Assembly: GCA_030159075.1 (NCBI GenBank)
Contig: BROG01000995.1
Coordinates: forward strand, 25,001-89,000
Reading direction: 5' to 3'
Length of the DNA: 64,000 bases
DNA from: Atrina japonica
Lineage: Eukaryota; Mollusca; Bivalvia; Pterioida; Pinnidae
Shown: positions 12,997 to 26,639 of the stretch, piece by piece
How the letters are laid out: each line of letters starts with the position of its first letter
Position numbering within the stretch: the stretch's first letter is position 1
Notes under the pieces: generated by a model
Database searches by the model: none
What the model saw: only the letters and a program-made list of their open reading frames with translations
What the model was told of the DNA's origin: nothing
Made by a program: the position numbers and the translations under genes

Positions 12997-14162
12997 GTTT
13001 TATTGAATTACCTTAAATCGAATATGAATTAGACTATTTCGCTTTTCAATTTTGACATTTAAGAAAATGTAGCGACTTATACAATGCTTCTGAAATCTGT
13101 TCTGTGTGACGATCACAAAATAGATGATTAAATTCAAAAACAGTACTTTGATGATGTTCACTCAAATTATTTATAATTCGACAAATCATTTGTAGAAGAA
13201 AATGACATAATTTTGAAATTCCTAAAAAGATTTTCAAATTGGTTTCCTGGTAGCCTAATGTACTTGGAACTTCAATTGCCCATTATTGCATCTTCATCAT
13301 TATCTTACCATAACTCGTTATAGTTTTCTACCGTTGATTATAGCTTCTTGATATTTTGAAATAACAGCATGCTATTCCCTGCGACAGCAATGCATATCAA
13401 GATTTCGAGTCAAGGAAATAGTTTGGTAACTAGTGACTCCGTATTGATATTTACAGTAGGAACAATTATATGCTAGATTTACTGCCATCAGTTCGTATAT
13501 GTTATTCAGGATGACTTACTCCAATCAATCAATCCCTTTTTGTAATTTCTGCTGTTAAAAGCCGAACGATTTTTACGCACAGGAATGGTTCAGGGAATCC
13601 CCCGGATTCCAATTATAAAAACAAAGATGAAAATTGTTTTTGATTTTCGAGTAATTTTGTGAACTTGTGACTTTGTAATCCAGTTTTGTTTTAAAGGATT
13701 ATATACAAGATTAAATTGCAATGTATTCGTGATGAAAGTACAAAATTATGGTCAACATTCGATGTATTATATTTCTGGATATATATATATATATATAGAC
13801 AGTTTTGAGTCGCACAGATTTAATATGAAACTGATCACATTCATAGTCAAGTTTTATAAAAACAAATATCTAATGTCCAAGGTATCATGTTATTCGTATT
13901 GAAGATTTCACTTCATTTAAGCGTTGGATCATTTACATAACCCGGTGTAAAAGAAGCAAATATTATATTAGATTAGGAAAATATATATATATATATGATG
14001 CAGAGGGAGGCGGTGACATCTTTGGTAAAGGGAAACCAATGGTTCATCATGCCTTGCACTTTTATGGATTGCCTTACATTAAAATATAGAAAGGGTGGTG
14101 GAGTATTCAATGCATATTTCCGACTGTGAAATATTCGAGACACTTGGCTAGACAGGTATAGG
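12997..14162. other. no supported gene; short (TA)n at 13780 and 13982
   Basis: Unique AT-rich DNA leading up to the candidate first exon at 14163. The promoter, if any, would lie in its distal part. An AAAATATAG word sits at about 14079. Confidence 0.45.
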
Positions 14163-14252
14163 ATGACCAAGAGTAAAGCACGTGCCTGTATATACAGACG
14201 AACAACTATAAGTAGTAAAGACAATATCAACAGTCCATATATAACGGTCGAG
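14163..14252 (+). CDS. candidate first coding exon, copy 1 of a homologous pair
   Basis: ATG at 14163 opens 30 codons that end at GAG|GTATGT. The exon at 32665-32766 matches it. The first 12 codons align without gaps from the ATG, with M1, R7 and I10-Y11-R12 shared. After a 4-codon insertion in the other copy, a block ISSKDNINS-x-x-ITVE is identical apart from P/A and Y/F. By hand count 19 of 30 residues match. In that block six of the codon differences are third-position and synonymous, and the IYR arginine is AGA in one copy and CGG in the other. This pattern means selection on protein in this frame and strand. Flanking DNA does not align by eye, which argues against a simple dispersed repeat. 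The exon ends in phase 0. The product is not recognised; an N-terminal, basic, Ser-rich leader is all that is visible. Confidence 0.6.
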
Positions 14253-14629
14253 GTATGTAAACCACTGTTTTTAATGTTCGTAAATAATTTTTGATTATCT
14301 GGAACTATTTGGCCCGAGGGTTTGTTTCTAGGTTGTTTACATTTTCTTTCCGAAATGCACATTTATATTAAATTTAAGATCAACAGATGGAAGTCTTATT
14401 GACAGAAACGATCGTCTTAATCATTTGTTTCGGATTCCTTTGTAAAACTTTAACTTTGTTAAACATACTTATTCCACCTCTGAAGGTATATATACAATTA
14501 TATTTTTAAAAATACGTTTATCACTTTCTGTTTGGTTTATCACTTTAGATTTGGTTATTATAAAAACTTTTATCGTAATCTAAGTTGTACTGAACATACA
14601 GGAAAAAATACATAAATTTGGAACTCTTG
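14253..14629. other. no supported gene (possible intron)
   Basis: If the exon ending at 14252 is real, this is the start of its intron. Confidence 0.4.
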
Positions 14630-14722
14630 GCGGGTCTGATCGGTCAGCAGGGAGATCTTACTCTTCATGGCCGATGATACCACCTCTGTATTTCCAGAGG
14701 CCCGTGTTCACCAGATTAGAAC
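14630..14722 (+). mobile_element. family A fragment
   Basis: GATCGGTCAGCAGGGAGATC, TTCATGGCCGATGATACC and TTTCCAGAGGCCCGTGTTC follow the family A order. It is truncated after CACCAGATT. Confidence 0.7.
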
Positions 14723-16417
14723 ATATATATTGACTCCTATACCTCCATATTATTACAACTTTTTTATATTTCTTTACATTCATCGAATTTTATATTTCTA
14801 TAAAAGGAAATAAAATCTGTAAGCTTTTACGACAGGATGACGGTGTAGGGATTTTGACATTCTTAAATATATAGCTGTGTCTGTAAATTTAATTTTAATA
14901 TTGCATTAAAAACAATCCTTTCATGATACTCATGTAATGAATTTTGTTTGAAAATAAATTACAAAACTAAAATAGTTAAAAGTTAACTAGCCTATATAAT
15001 TCTATAATTCTGTAAAATTGGTGGCACTTCACTTAAAGCTGATGGCATACCAATAAAAGTGAAAAATTCTTGGGGGATGTAAAGCAAGAAACAAGGAAGA
15101 TACGATGATGTGATTTTTCTTGATTTACTTATGCTGATAAAATACTATGATTTGTGTGAATATAAATGACCTTTATTCAAATCAGTCTATATAGGTATCA
15201 AAACATCAGGACCTGAGACCATAAACAAGGAAAATTCTGAGACAAATAATTTTTTATTCTCAAAAGTTAAGAATTTACTCATGTGAGTAAAAAGACAATA
15301 AAACGACTTAAGTAATTATCTCAACTGAGGTAAGATTGTCAAGGGGCAGTGTAAATATCGTCCAGAACATATGTTCCAATTTATGTCCTGATTCATTTAA
15401 CTTCGATGTTTGAGTATTATTCTTACCGTAATCTATGATGAAAATCAAATAGGCAGCACGTTTTGTGGCATAAAAAGGGAAATAAATGTTTAAAAGCATT
15501 AAATACGTCTTGTAAAATGCCTATACATGACCGAAGTCAATAATTTATACATATAATATGTATAAATGTATAAAATAAACGATATTCAAGAAACAAGTAA
15601 ATTAGTGTAAGCACATTAGATAAGATAAATGACTCGGGACCTACACTGGGGCACATGCACCGGACTAAATTTACCCTGTACCTATTATTAATGTAAACAA
15701 ACGTTGTATGGCCAAAACAAGTCAACAGAGAAATTGTTGATCTCCTCAATCTATTTCGCTCAAATAAAACGTTGTTTTCGAAAACCAAAGGATTAAACAT
15801 GTCCAGAAATACTCTAGGGCGACAATGACAATGACATTCGCGTTTATTTATCCCGAGGCGAACATAGGGGCAGCCATTTTCGCTGTTAAGAATTACTGAA
15901 GTCAGCTACATCACTTGAGAAAACAAAATGTGTTAGAATTTCTTTATGGTCCACAACTTTATCCAAGTTGAAAAAATTCTGAAAATTTGAATAAAAAGTT
16001 GAGTAAAACATTTGTCTGAGAAAAGTTTTATGGCCTTCCTTTTGTTACTTCCTCAACAATTTTCATATTTTTGTCCAGTGTACGATTTTGATATCGATAT
16101 CGAGTTACAATATATTCCTGAAGTTGACTACGAAAATATGCCAAATACCTAAAGTTTCATCGAGGACTAGGGGTGAAAACGTCGTGGTGTAAAACGAAAT
16201 GCTTCAACCACTTGGCTATGGACGTTCGACTATGTAACATTTGGCCTAATTTATAAATCATATTGGTATATATTCCCAGATTTCCGTAGGTCTTAGTAAC
16301 GGTTCAGTTTAACAATGTTACCGTGACAAAACTTTTAGGGGATCCATAACATTTTCAAATCTAGTTTCCTCTTAATCTCAGATACTTGTGTTTTCCCGTA
16401 TGTCCCTATATACAGCA
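14723..16417. other. no supported gene
   Basis: Unique AT-rich DNA. The 87-codon minus-strand frame at 15537-15800 has no motif or splice context and is not called. Confidence 0.45.
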
Positions 16418-16862
16418 TAGTGACAAAAGTGGGTATAATTTTTTGGTTTTCTCTATATATTTCATATTAATCTGCAAATATGCTGATTCGGTGCTAAATC
16501 AATTTTGGTAAAATGTATACCATAAAGCTGAAAATGTGTCATTTTAGCTCATAATGTTCAAATTTTCTGTTTTCAAGATTCGGGATTCTTAATAGATAAT
16601 GAAATTCTTTTTGTCATAATTGCCCGTTTGTACATATTGGGAATAGACATTAAAAAGTTTGTATTCTACAAAACTCATGGGTATTTGAAAATGAAACAAT
16701 GGAAATTTACATCAAAACAAACTCAGAAATTTCAAAACATGAAAAGTTGATAGTAAAAATTTTTATTACAATTGAACAGGAAATGTGTAATAGTTTAATA
16801 AAAATAAATACGGTTTTATAATAACAAAAAAATAGAGAAAAATACTCACTTTTGTCACCCTA
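16418..16862. mobile_element. non-autonomous TIR element (MITE-like), about 445 bp
   Basis: The left end GTGACAAAAGTGGGTATAAT is mirrored by the right end, whose reverse complement reads GGTGACAAAAGTGAGTAT. Both continue into TTTTCTCTAT. Both ends are next to TA, as expected for a Tc1/mariner-type target. No transposase frame is present. Confidence 0.75.
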
Positions 16863-17310
16863 TTGTAAGCACATAGCATGCAAAAACAACAGAAAAGAAA
16901 ATAGGACAAAAACTAAACACCACAGTTTCTGAACAAAATGCCGATCGCAAACAGCTGCATACTGAAGAGATCCATTATTTCGAAGATCAACATATCGTCG
17001 TTTTGTGACTTAATTTGTAGAGACGTCATAGACGTTATGTTATGGTCTTCTTGACGAATTATAACGATGATTGGAACTGTACAGTATTTGTATATGTTTT
17101 TGTATTCGTGTTGGTGCAGAATGGATATATATGTATATATATATATATATAACCCGAATAAGGTTAAAATCGGCTTTCTAATTTTGTTTACGTAGCAATA
17201 CTGGTTTTGATATAGCTTGCTATGCAAACCTTAAGTGAACCATAAACAGCTAAATATTTACAAAATGTTTGCAATACAAATTTGAATTCGAAATATCACT
17301 CCGTAATAAG
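16863..17310. other. no supported gene
   Basis: Contains a short (TA)n at 17128-17150. Nothing else is called. Confidence 0.45.
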
Positions 17311-17318
17311 AACACACA

Positions 17319-17411
<93 letters not shown>
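17311..17411. repeat. (CT)n microsatellite, about 90 bp
   Basis: Pure CT from about 17321, preceded by a few CA repeats. Confidence 0.97.
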
Positions 17412-17415
<4 letters not shown>

Positions 17416-17476
17416 TCTGTCTCTGTCTATAGCTTAAATATTTTTCTCTGTCACTCTATCTCTATATCTGTCTTTT

Positions 17477-17479
<3 letters not shown>

Positions 17480-17549
<70 letters not shown>
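17480..17549. repeat. compound (CT)n-(TA)n microsatellite
   Basis: About 30 bp of CT followed by about 38 bp of TA, mirroring the TA-GA compound at 8386-8480. Confidence 0.97.
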
Positions 17550-17551
<2 letters not shown>

Positions 17552-18004
17552 CACTCTATCTCTGTCGCTCTCCTTCATTGCCTGTTTCACTGCTGTATAC
17601 TTAATATTTTATCATATAATTTTAATATGCATGTTTTTCTGAGTTTAATAAACGCCATGACGTTTACCCAGTCTATTAATAAAACTGATTTTCCTTGTTT
17701 ATGAATTACTCTATGGTTTCGGTTTATCCTTTTTTATAAACATGTAATCCCCTTCAAATTGGTTTTATGTATTTCTGTATTCACACGTATTAGTTTAATG
17801 TTGTATTAATTCATTTTTCTAATTATCTGAAGATGTATTACCATTTCTCATTTTCGTGTTTTTATCTTTTTATTATTTGACAACCTGTTTTCGGAGTTTA
17901 ATTGACAGAGGATAAGTGATGTATACTTCCAACGCCTATAGTGTATCACAAACGTAGATTTTTCAGTTTTATCATTAATTTACTAGACTTAAGCGCAATC
18001 ATTT
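17550..18004. other. no supported gene
   Basis: T-rich unique DNA. Confidence 0.45.
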
Positions 18005-18095
18005 TAATCCTTTAAACCCCTCAAGCCATAATAGACTTGTCCATGCAATAGAAAAGAACATACCATCCAGATACTTAGGGTTGGAAAGGTTAATC
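18005..18095 (-). mobile_element. short dispersed element (family F), reverse strand
   Basis: Contains CCTTTAAACCCCTCAAG, CATAATAGACTTGTCCATGC and GAAAAGAACATACCAT. Similar elements of about 85 bp recur at 25.6, 43.6, 46.0, 46.1, 47.9, 54.9 and 59.9 kb. Confidence 0.7.
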
Positions 18096-18763
18096 TTATG
18101 TGTTATGTCCTCTGTCTGAAATGAGAGCAAGACAAATTTTAAAAGTTATGAGTTAGTTATCAGATCTTATGATAAAATCAAATATAGGAATGTGTTGTAT
18201 TTACAAAAAGTCAATCGATGTTGTAACTTTACTCATTCATGGTTTTCGCAATTGATTTATCTACTTCCGTACTAATTTGAATCTAGTTCCTTCATTTGGA
18301 AAGTTTTGATTGATGCATTTATATCTGTTCAAAGCGCTTTAATCAGCTATTTGAACATAAAAATTGTGTTATTTTTGAAATCGCAGAAACGTTATAACAT
18401 AACTTAAATTCATGTACGGTAATCTTTGTCGCTACCTGTTATAGTTTCAATACAACCTCGATGAAAAGGTGTATTTTTACATCTCGGATTTGTTTTTCGT
18501 GTTCATGGACATGCAATCTGCTTATATAGGTACACCGTACTTTGACTTAATTGTTAATGAATTCAAATTGCTGGTTGTCGCTAATAGTAAAGACATTGAT
18601 AGACTTCTACATTGTCTTGTGTTAAAAGGATAATTGCATTTTTTATGGTTTTGTCAATAAATTGTCATTTACGATAGAATGTTGACACTACGACCAGAAA
18701 TTAGAAACACACGAAGTTTATATCTTGAGGAATTCATCCAGTGTTACAAGTCAGGAGATGGCT

Positions 18764-18765
<2 letters not shown>
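18096..18765. other. no supported gene
   Basis: Unique AT-rich DNA. Confidence 0.45.
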
Positions 18766-18804
<39 letters not shown>

Positions 18805-18820
18805 AATAATAATAATAAAT
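18766..18820. repeat. (CAA)n-(TAA)n trinucleotide repeat
   Basis: CAA repeats pass into AAT repeats. They create the poly-Leu end of a minus-strand frame. Confidence 0.96.
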
Positions 18821-19869
18821 GTAGAAATGAAATCCTAAAAGTTGGAACATAAATTGAAATAATTTTTTGCAAGATCAAGGTTCGCAACTCCAAATTTACT
18901 TTATACTCAAGTTCAACTAAATTTCCAAGATTCAAAGTTTCAAGATAAAAACGCAAGGAATTGATGCAATAACTGGACTATATGTAAATCTGACACAAAA
19001 TTATACATTATCATAGTGAAAAATAGTGTTCATTTGCAGAAAAATGTTAAAAAAATTAAGAAATATAGTTTGGGTACGTAATTTAAATATTGGTTTTTCA
19101 ATGTGTACATGTATATATATATATATATTTTTGTGTGATTGAGGCCTGATAAAAATGTTTTTCCTAGTCATACCCAGAAGTTGTTTTACTTACAAATATA
19201 TAGTCGTTACGGCACCCGATCAAGATTCAGCCTATCCCGTTGCACTATTCCTGTCACATAGAAATACGCCACATAACAACCCTGTTGCGATACCCGGATG
19301 TTCACTTCAGCTCTGCCGATTTTTACATTTATTATGACATTCATACACAATTTCTAGTTATTCGATACGATTTTAATAGCGGTATGGAAATACTATGACA
19401 ATAATTAATACTAAGTCTTTAAATATTATAAACATAATACCAAGATTAGTGAGTATATAAACTTAGATTTATTGCGAGCACAATTCTGCAGAAATCCGAA
19501 CATTCTCGGTTGCATACGTAACGACAATTCTGCACTGAAGGGTGATTCGCCTCCCACAGGACTGTGAAGCGTCCGAAGTAGGTTACTAAAATAATATGCA
19601 TTCCAAAAGTACGTGTACTAAATAACCAGCAAAAACACCGATGAAGCGGCAAATAAACTAAGATCATCCAAGAGATAAGATAATACTCACTGCGGTCTCA
19701 CCCCCCCACCCCCCACCCCCCCACACACACACCCACGAATTTTACAAGCCTACTATGGGGCGGAGTATGACAATAACGAACCTTATCACCACGGAAAACA
19801 GTAAAATGGCAATTTGATCTTGAGTATTGACTACGTTTGGTGACTTCGGGTTTTGGATCAGTTTTCATT
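18821..19869. other. no supported gene; C/A-rich patch at about 19700-19735
   Basis: A C-rich stretch with CACACAC lies at 19700-19732. Frames at 19155 and 19446 show nothing recognisable. Confidence 0.45.
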
Positions 19870-20362
19870 CCGCATGAATGAACTTACACACCTGTACAAC
19901 CACTCTAATTACCGCCGCATGAATCCCCTTGCACCCCTGTACAACTACTCTAATTACCGCCACATGAATCCCCTTACACCCCTGTACAACCACTCTTATC
20001 ACCGCCGCATGAATCCCTTACACCCCTGTACAACCTCTCTAATACCGCCGCATGAATCCCCTTACACCCCTGTACAACCACTCTAATTACCGCCGCATGA
20101 ATCCCCTTACACCCCTGTACAACCACTCTAATTACCGCCGCATGAATCCCCTTACACCCCTGTACAACCACTCTTATTACCGCTGAATTAATCCCTTACA
20201 CCCCTGTACAACCTCTCTAATTACCGCCGCATTAATCCCCTTACACCCCTGTACAACCACTCTAATTACCGCCGCATGAATCCCCTTACACCCCTGTACA
20301 ACCACTCTAATTACCGCCGCATGAATCCCCTTACACCCCTGTACAACCACTCTAATTACCGT
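19870..20362. repeat. 45-bp minisatellite, about 11 units
   Basis: Units carry TAATTACCGCCGCATGAATC followed by CCCTTACACCCCTGTACAAC. A few units have substitutions or 1-3 base deletions. Stop-free frames on both strands derive from it. Confidence 0.94.
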
Positions 20363-20526
20363 GTTTTACTCATTTATCTTGCATAGTGTATATCTACATA
20401 AATAGAAGAACCATATACGATACCTATATATTTCCGGATTGCAAGTCTTCTTGAAAAGTTTGAAAATCATTGGAAAATGTAGCCTGATATAACATCTTTA
20501 TCTTTAATAGAAAATATTAAAATCTG

Positions 20527-21644
<1,118 letters not shown>

Positions 21645-21840
21645 TGAATGGTGTATTACTCCACACCCAACGATATTTCAATCATATGGTGGCGACCATT
21701 TTTTAATGTACCCAGGAAGTGAACAACGACCTTCCGAAAGTAAACTGACAAATTCTCTCACAAAATCAGCATAGTTGCAAGCGGGTCTTGGAGCTGCGCT
21801 GACCAGAAGTGAGAGACTCCATAGTTCAAAGCGCGAAATG
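21645..21840 (-). mobile_element. SINE family B, reverse strand, degraded
   Basis: On the plus strand it reads TGGTGTATTACTCCACACCC, GTGGCGACCA, AGTAAACTGACAAATTCTCT and GAGAGACTCC, the reverse of the family B order from tail to head. Confidence 0.75.
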
Positions 21841-23164
21841 GATATCTAATTGGATATCTCACCAGGCAATGAGTATTATTACACGTGCCATGGATTCTGT
21901 TTTAGGTACCATTCAAAAGACACGTGACTTTCACATTCACGATTTTGAGTGACCGGTCAGTCCATAAACTTTCATATTGCCCTAGGTACTATGCAGCTAT
22001 GTTATCTATAAATGGTGATTTAAGTTTAAACTTTATCTATTTTGCAACGGTTGACAAACAAGTTATGTCGTTATGTCAACTTATATAAATGCCTCTCGTT
22101 GGCTCCGATTTTGGCGTAAGGGGTCATTGCAGTGGGAGGTAGCCGGAGTACCGGAGAAAACCCACGTGCCCGACTTGGCGACTACCATAATGGTATAAAT
22201 GATGATCTCATAATTGTCCTTATTTTTTACATTTATTCCGAATGCTTGCATAGTACAATATAATACAAAAAGAAACACAAAAGAGCCTTGGCTATCCATA
22301 TTGAATTAAATTTTGTTAATTATCAAAATATGTTCCATTAATTTTATTGAAAAAGAATGTTAAATTAAGAATTTAAATTAACTTTTTTTCTAACATAAAA
22401 GGCAACCTCGTCCGTCTTCTTTTCCTACATCAAATTAAATACAACACAACCCCACATGTGCTTAGATTAAAGAACCACGCATAAGAAACAATTTCTAATT
22501 ATAGAAAAAAATCAATGGGTTCTACTTTGATTTTGATGTCAGAGATATTTTTCCATACATTTTTGGAATTGATTGCAGTTATGTTCGTCGATAATAATGA
22601 TTTGTTCTGCCAGATGTGTGTGTGACATGAGTGTCGTTCCATACATTTCAAGATATTGTCTTTCTACAAACCAAGACAAATAGCCCCTGACATTTATTCA
22701 TTAGCTGACTGATAAACATCATTTGAAGTGACATTCATGCGTAATTTAGCAGGTTATGTCAAGGGAAATATCAAAGAATTTCATATGTCGTCAAGGTGTT
22801 ATGATTATGATTTGATTTTTAAAATTGATTTTATCCTTCAAATTACAGCAATCTAAACTACTGTACAAAATATTTACCAGACACATTTATTTCAAACTTG
22901 TCTTTTGCCCAGCCAAGTCTTCTGTAAGTTATTGACAAAGACAGAACATTAGCAACCAGCCTATACGACAAACGCGACGATTTTTAATTTTCCACATTTA
23001 AGCAGTAATATCCCTCAATCACCAACATATGGTGTTGATATCTTACAAATGATCCGATATGCCAAGCATGTTAAGCATATGAACATTTCATAAACGGAAA
23101 TAAACTATTTACTGACAAGTTATTGACACAGGGTTATCGAAAATTTTACGGTCGTTATAATTGC
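21841..23164. other. no supported gene; GTGGGTTTTCTCCGG motif at about 22125-22175 (minus)
   Basis: The minus strand carries CACGTGGGTTTTCTCCGGTA then CTCCGGCTACCTCCCACTGC. I know this kind of short, G/C-richer block as a recurrent piece of dispersed repeats in aquatic animals. No exon is supported. Confidence 0.4.
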
Positions 23165-23462
23165 CTTGTTTGCGATTACTCTGTTTCACTAAAGGAAATG
23201 TTAAATCACCTGCTCGACAGCGCTTGTTGAGTCATATGTACCAACTGTGAGGAGGATTTCTTCGTCACCAATTTCATTTGAATTTGACTGTGGACTTACG
23301 GCGGGTGTGACCGGTCAACAGGGGATGCTTACTCCTCCATGGCACCTTATCCCACCTCTGGTTTTCCAGAAATCCGTGTCTGTCAGATATCACCAGATTT
23401 GTATATTTAACCTGGACATCTTGAAGATTTATACTCTGATATCCGAGTTATTATATATTACA
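23165..23462 (+). mobile_element. family A, near full length
   Basis: Extends from TTGCGATTACTCTGTTTCAC through GGCGGGTGTGACCGGTCAAC, CTTACTCCTCCATGGCACC and on to TATACTCTGATATCCGAG. With the next copy it sets the family length at about 300 bp. Confidence 0.8.
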
Positions 23463-23889
23463 CCGATTCGTTACTTCCATGTTCCTCGGCTATCAACAAT
23501 CAACAATCAAACAATATAATAATCCCTTTTCTTTTTGAAGACAGCGCGATTGTTTCGTTTAACTTAGTAATGGCAATACAATTTAGTAATTTTCATACAA
23601 TGTTGTTTTTATTGGTTCTCCAGTCATGAGCAATTTATTTTTTTTTATTTCTAATTTGCGTCGATGAAACACAGTTACTGGCAGATAATCTGTAAAATTA
23701 CAATCGCTGTTGTGTATCTCCCTAAGGCTTCCGTGTATAATTGTCTGAATCACTAGTATTGCTATGTCTCTGTCCCAAGATGCATTGAATGGGAAGTCAT
23801 TTATGGAACGACCACTAGACAGTGAAAATTCAAGTAATATCGCTTAAAAATAACTGTTCTCCTGCATTGTACTTTTATCATTCCAGGCA

Positions 23890-24195
23890 AAATCAGTTTA
23901 GGATAAAGTGGGTATAAATTTTCAGAACTTACGGGATACATAGACAAATCTGGTGAACATTGGACAAACACGGACCTCTTGTAATCCAGAGGTGGGATCA
24001 GGTGCCATGGAGGAGTAAGCATCCCCTGTTGATCGGTCAAACCCGCCGTGAATCCACAGCCAAATACAAATAAAATAAGGGGAACTAATCCTCGTCAGAA
24101 CTGGTACAAATGTCTCAACAACCGCTATCGAACAGGCAACTGAACGTTTAATTTCGTGAAACACAGTAATCGCAAGCAATACAATTATTCCGATC
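23890..24195 (-). mobile_element. family A, near full length, inverted relative to 23165-23462
   Basis: The plus strand shows CCAGAGGTGGGATCAGGTGC, CATGGAGGAGTAAGCATCCC and CACAGTAATCGCAAGCAAT, the mirror of the preceding copy. The two are separated by about 430 bp. Confidence 0.8.
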
Positions 24196-24954
24196 GTAAA
24201 ATTTGCGGAACGTTGACATCAAACGCGGTTTTCGCTATCCCTGTGTCGATAATTTGTCTAAAAGTAGATGATCTCTGCATATGAAATGTTCATATATTGA
24301 AAAACTCCCTGGCATATCAACAGATCCAATTCTTGTTTTATTGAAAAAGCAGAAAGTTTTATTTCTATTGGAACTGAGAACACAAATCCAGATTGATAGA
24401 TGTTTAATGCCCTTGTTTGTAGATTTATGATTTACATAAAGCATAGCACTCATTTTCTAGTCTAACTATAATCTTTGATGCAAAATGTTGAAATATAAAA
24501 ATGCACTTTATAATGCCATAAACATTTTACGCTTACAAAAATTTATGTTTTTGTCTCCATTTTCTTTGATAGGTTGTATTTCGATATTTAAAAAAAATAA
24601 CTTAATGTTTGTGTTAACAGGTCCTTAAAGTTCCTGGCTTTGAAAAATGAAACCCCTAGCCAACCTCTCATAAAGGAAACTAAAACGCAATCGATTCCAT
24701 GGGAAATACAAATCTCTGTTCTGATTGCTATACAAATTACTACTCTCTGGCGAATCTCTATAAATTTACATCTTCAAAAAAATTTAACCTTCTTATACAA
24801 TTCATTTACATATATCTTTTCGTTTCTTTATTTTTTTTCGTCAGCAGTGACATTTTAAGAGTCATTTGTTTTAAACGTACATGTCTGAATATCCAGTATT
24901 CCTTCAGCAATCAATTTTGAAATGTTTAAACGTTATGTAAGTAAGATATATAGA
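24196..24954. other. no supported gene
   Basis: An acceptor-like GTGTTAACAG at 24620 precedes a 72-codon frame (24640-24858), but composition becomes Phe/Ile-rich and nothing is recognised. Confidence 0.35.
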
Positions 24955-25165
24955 GGATACACTCCTCACTTGTTTCATTGGACTTGACTGTGGACTCACG
25001 GCGGGTGTGACCGGTCGACAGGGGATGCTTACTCCTCCATGGCACCTGATCCCACCTCTTGGTTTCCAGAGGTCCGTGTTTGTCCATTTTACCGGATTTG
25101 TATCTATGTCCTGGACATTCTATTGATTTATACTTTGGTATCTGAAATTTTTATATATAGAGGCC
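24955..25165 (+). mobile_element. family A copy
   Basis: GACTGTGGACTCACGGCGGG, GGGATGCTTACTCCTCCATG, GTTTCCAGAGGTCCGTGTTT and ATACTTTGGTATCTGAAAT are all present in order. Confidence 0.82.
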
Positions 25166-25599
25166 TTCTTGATTTCTAATTTGTCGTTTTCTAACGGTCT
25201 TTGAGTTTCGGATATCCATTAGTATGTCTTCATTATAATATATGATTATACTGTCACCATTTGTTCAGTACAATTATGACATTATCAGAAAATTGGCAAA
25301 AATGGAGTTTCAAAACAATTATTGCGTAAAACGAGGTGGCGAACGAAAACGATGGGTATGAAGAGGTTTTCTAAATGCTACGGTTCAAAGTAATGTATGA
25401 CGTTTTCATATCGTAGTTTAATATATCTGCAAACTAAACAGAAAAAGGCGGGTATGCTCTCGTCAGATACATTTCAAAATGAATGGTAATTCAGCAGGAT
25501 AAGATTATATACCCTAAATTATAGGGTATCATCCGCTCACAACGATCGGATGTTAGAGCATTAGATTCCAGAGCAAACGATCCCGTTGATTTTATCTGA
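25166..25599. other. no supported gene
   Basis: A short ATTATAGGG/CCCTAAATTATAGGG palindromic patch lies at about 25511-25527. Otherwise it is unremarkable. Confidence 0.4.
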
Positions 25600-25697
25600 C
25601 TTGACCCTTTCATCCCTAAATATTTAGATAGTATGTTGTAGTCTATAGTCTTGGACTAGTCCAATGGGGTATGTAGGGTTGAAAGAGTTAAGGTATT
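25600..25697 (+). mobile_element. short dispersed element (family F)
   Basis: ACCCTTTCATCCCTAAATAT, a GGACTAGTCCAATGGGGTAT segment and GTAGGGTTGAAAGAGTT match the family F order. Confidence 0.65.
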
Positions 25698-26049
25698 CTT
25701 TGTATTAATGATAAAACATTGCCTTGTAAAGTAAGGGCTAAGGCCATTCCAAGTTTTTTCTCCTTTTAGCGTCTGCGGACGGATTGGTTTTGAGATAATT
25801 AAACAGAGAAAACACAAACATCTAAGGAAAAAATTATGGAATATAGCCCTAAAGTGAACAGGTAAACATGAACATTTGTTTACATCATTGTAAAAATAAA
25901 AACAAATAATAGGTTATTTATTAGTATATGCCAAAGATGTGGTTTTATAGGTGTACATATAATTTTGTTTTCCTTTGTTAACATATTAAGAAATACTTAA
26001 ATGTCCATAAAATTGCATTTGTACTCCTAAAAATATCTTTTGTGGTTTT

Positions 26050-26165
26050 TTCTTTTCTTTCTTTCTTTCTTTCTTTCTTTTTTTTTTTTTTTTTTTTAAT
26101 TTTTTTTTTGGGGGGGTTGGTTTAATTATTTTTTTTTTTTTGGGGGGGGTTGGGGGAGGGGTGTC
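26050..26165. repeat. (CTTT)n, poly-T and G-run low-complexity tract
   Basis: CTTT repeats (26055-26080), then T runs alternating with GGGGGG blocks to about 26160. Confidence 0.93.
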
Positions 26166-26639
26166 GTGCTGTGGGTTTTTCCTGATAGAAAGATAGGTTT
26201 CTTTCTTTAGGGTAAACGCTAAGCATGAAAAAAAAACTTGGAATGGGCTAATATAATGAGTATATTTTATGATAGATAGTTATGTTCCATACACAAATAT
26301 AAGGCTTTTTGGAACCAAATATCAAAAGGAGAATACATATTGCACATTGTTATTCTAAATTACCTGTCAAAACACTATTATCCAGGTGAAATTCTATGAC
26401 ATAAAACATAAAAACAAATGATATATGTTGTAATTGTTTGATGACTCCTGTACTATAATCGTTCAATAATGTTTCAATTAATTATAATAATTTTTCAAAT
26501 GTAAGACTTTCATCTAAAGAAAACTTACTTCTACATCATTGCGATAAAAATAACATTTTTTCCGTTGATTGACAATATCAAAATTTAACATACTCACTTC
26601 TACAATAGATACTTTCAATTAGGGAAACGCAATTTGTTG

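Noticed and set aside
13973..14362. 129-codon minus-strand hydrophobic frame over the 14163 exon
   Set aside because: It is antisense to the conserved pair. The synonymous pattern fits the plus-strand frame, and the donor sites are on the plus strand.
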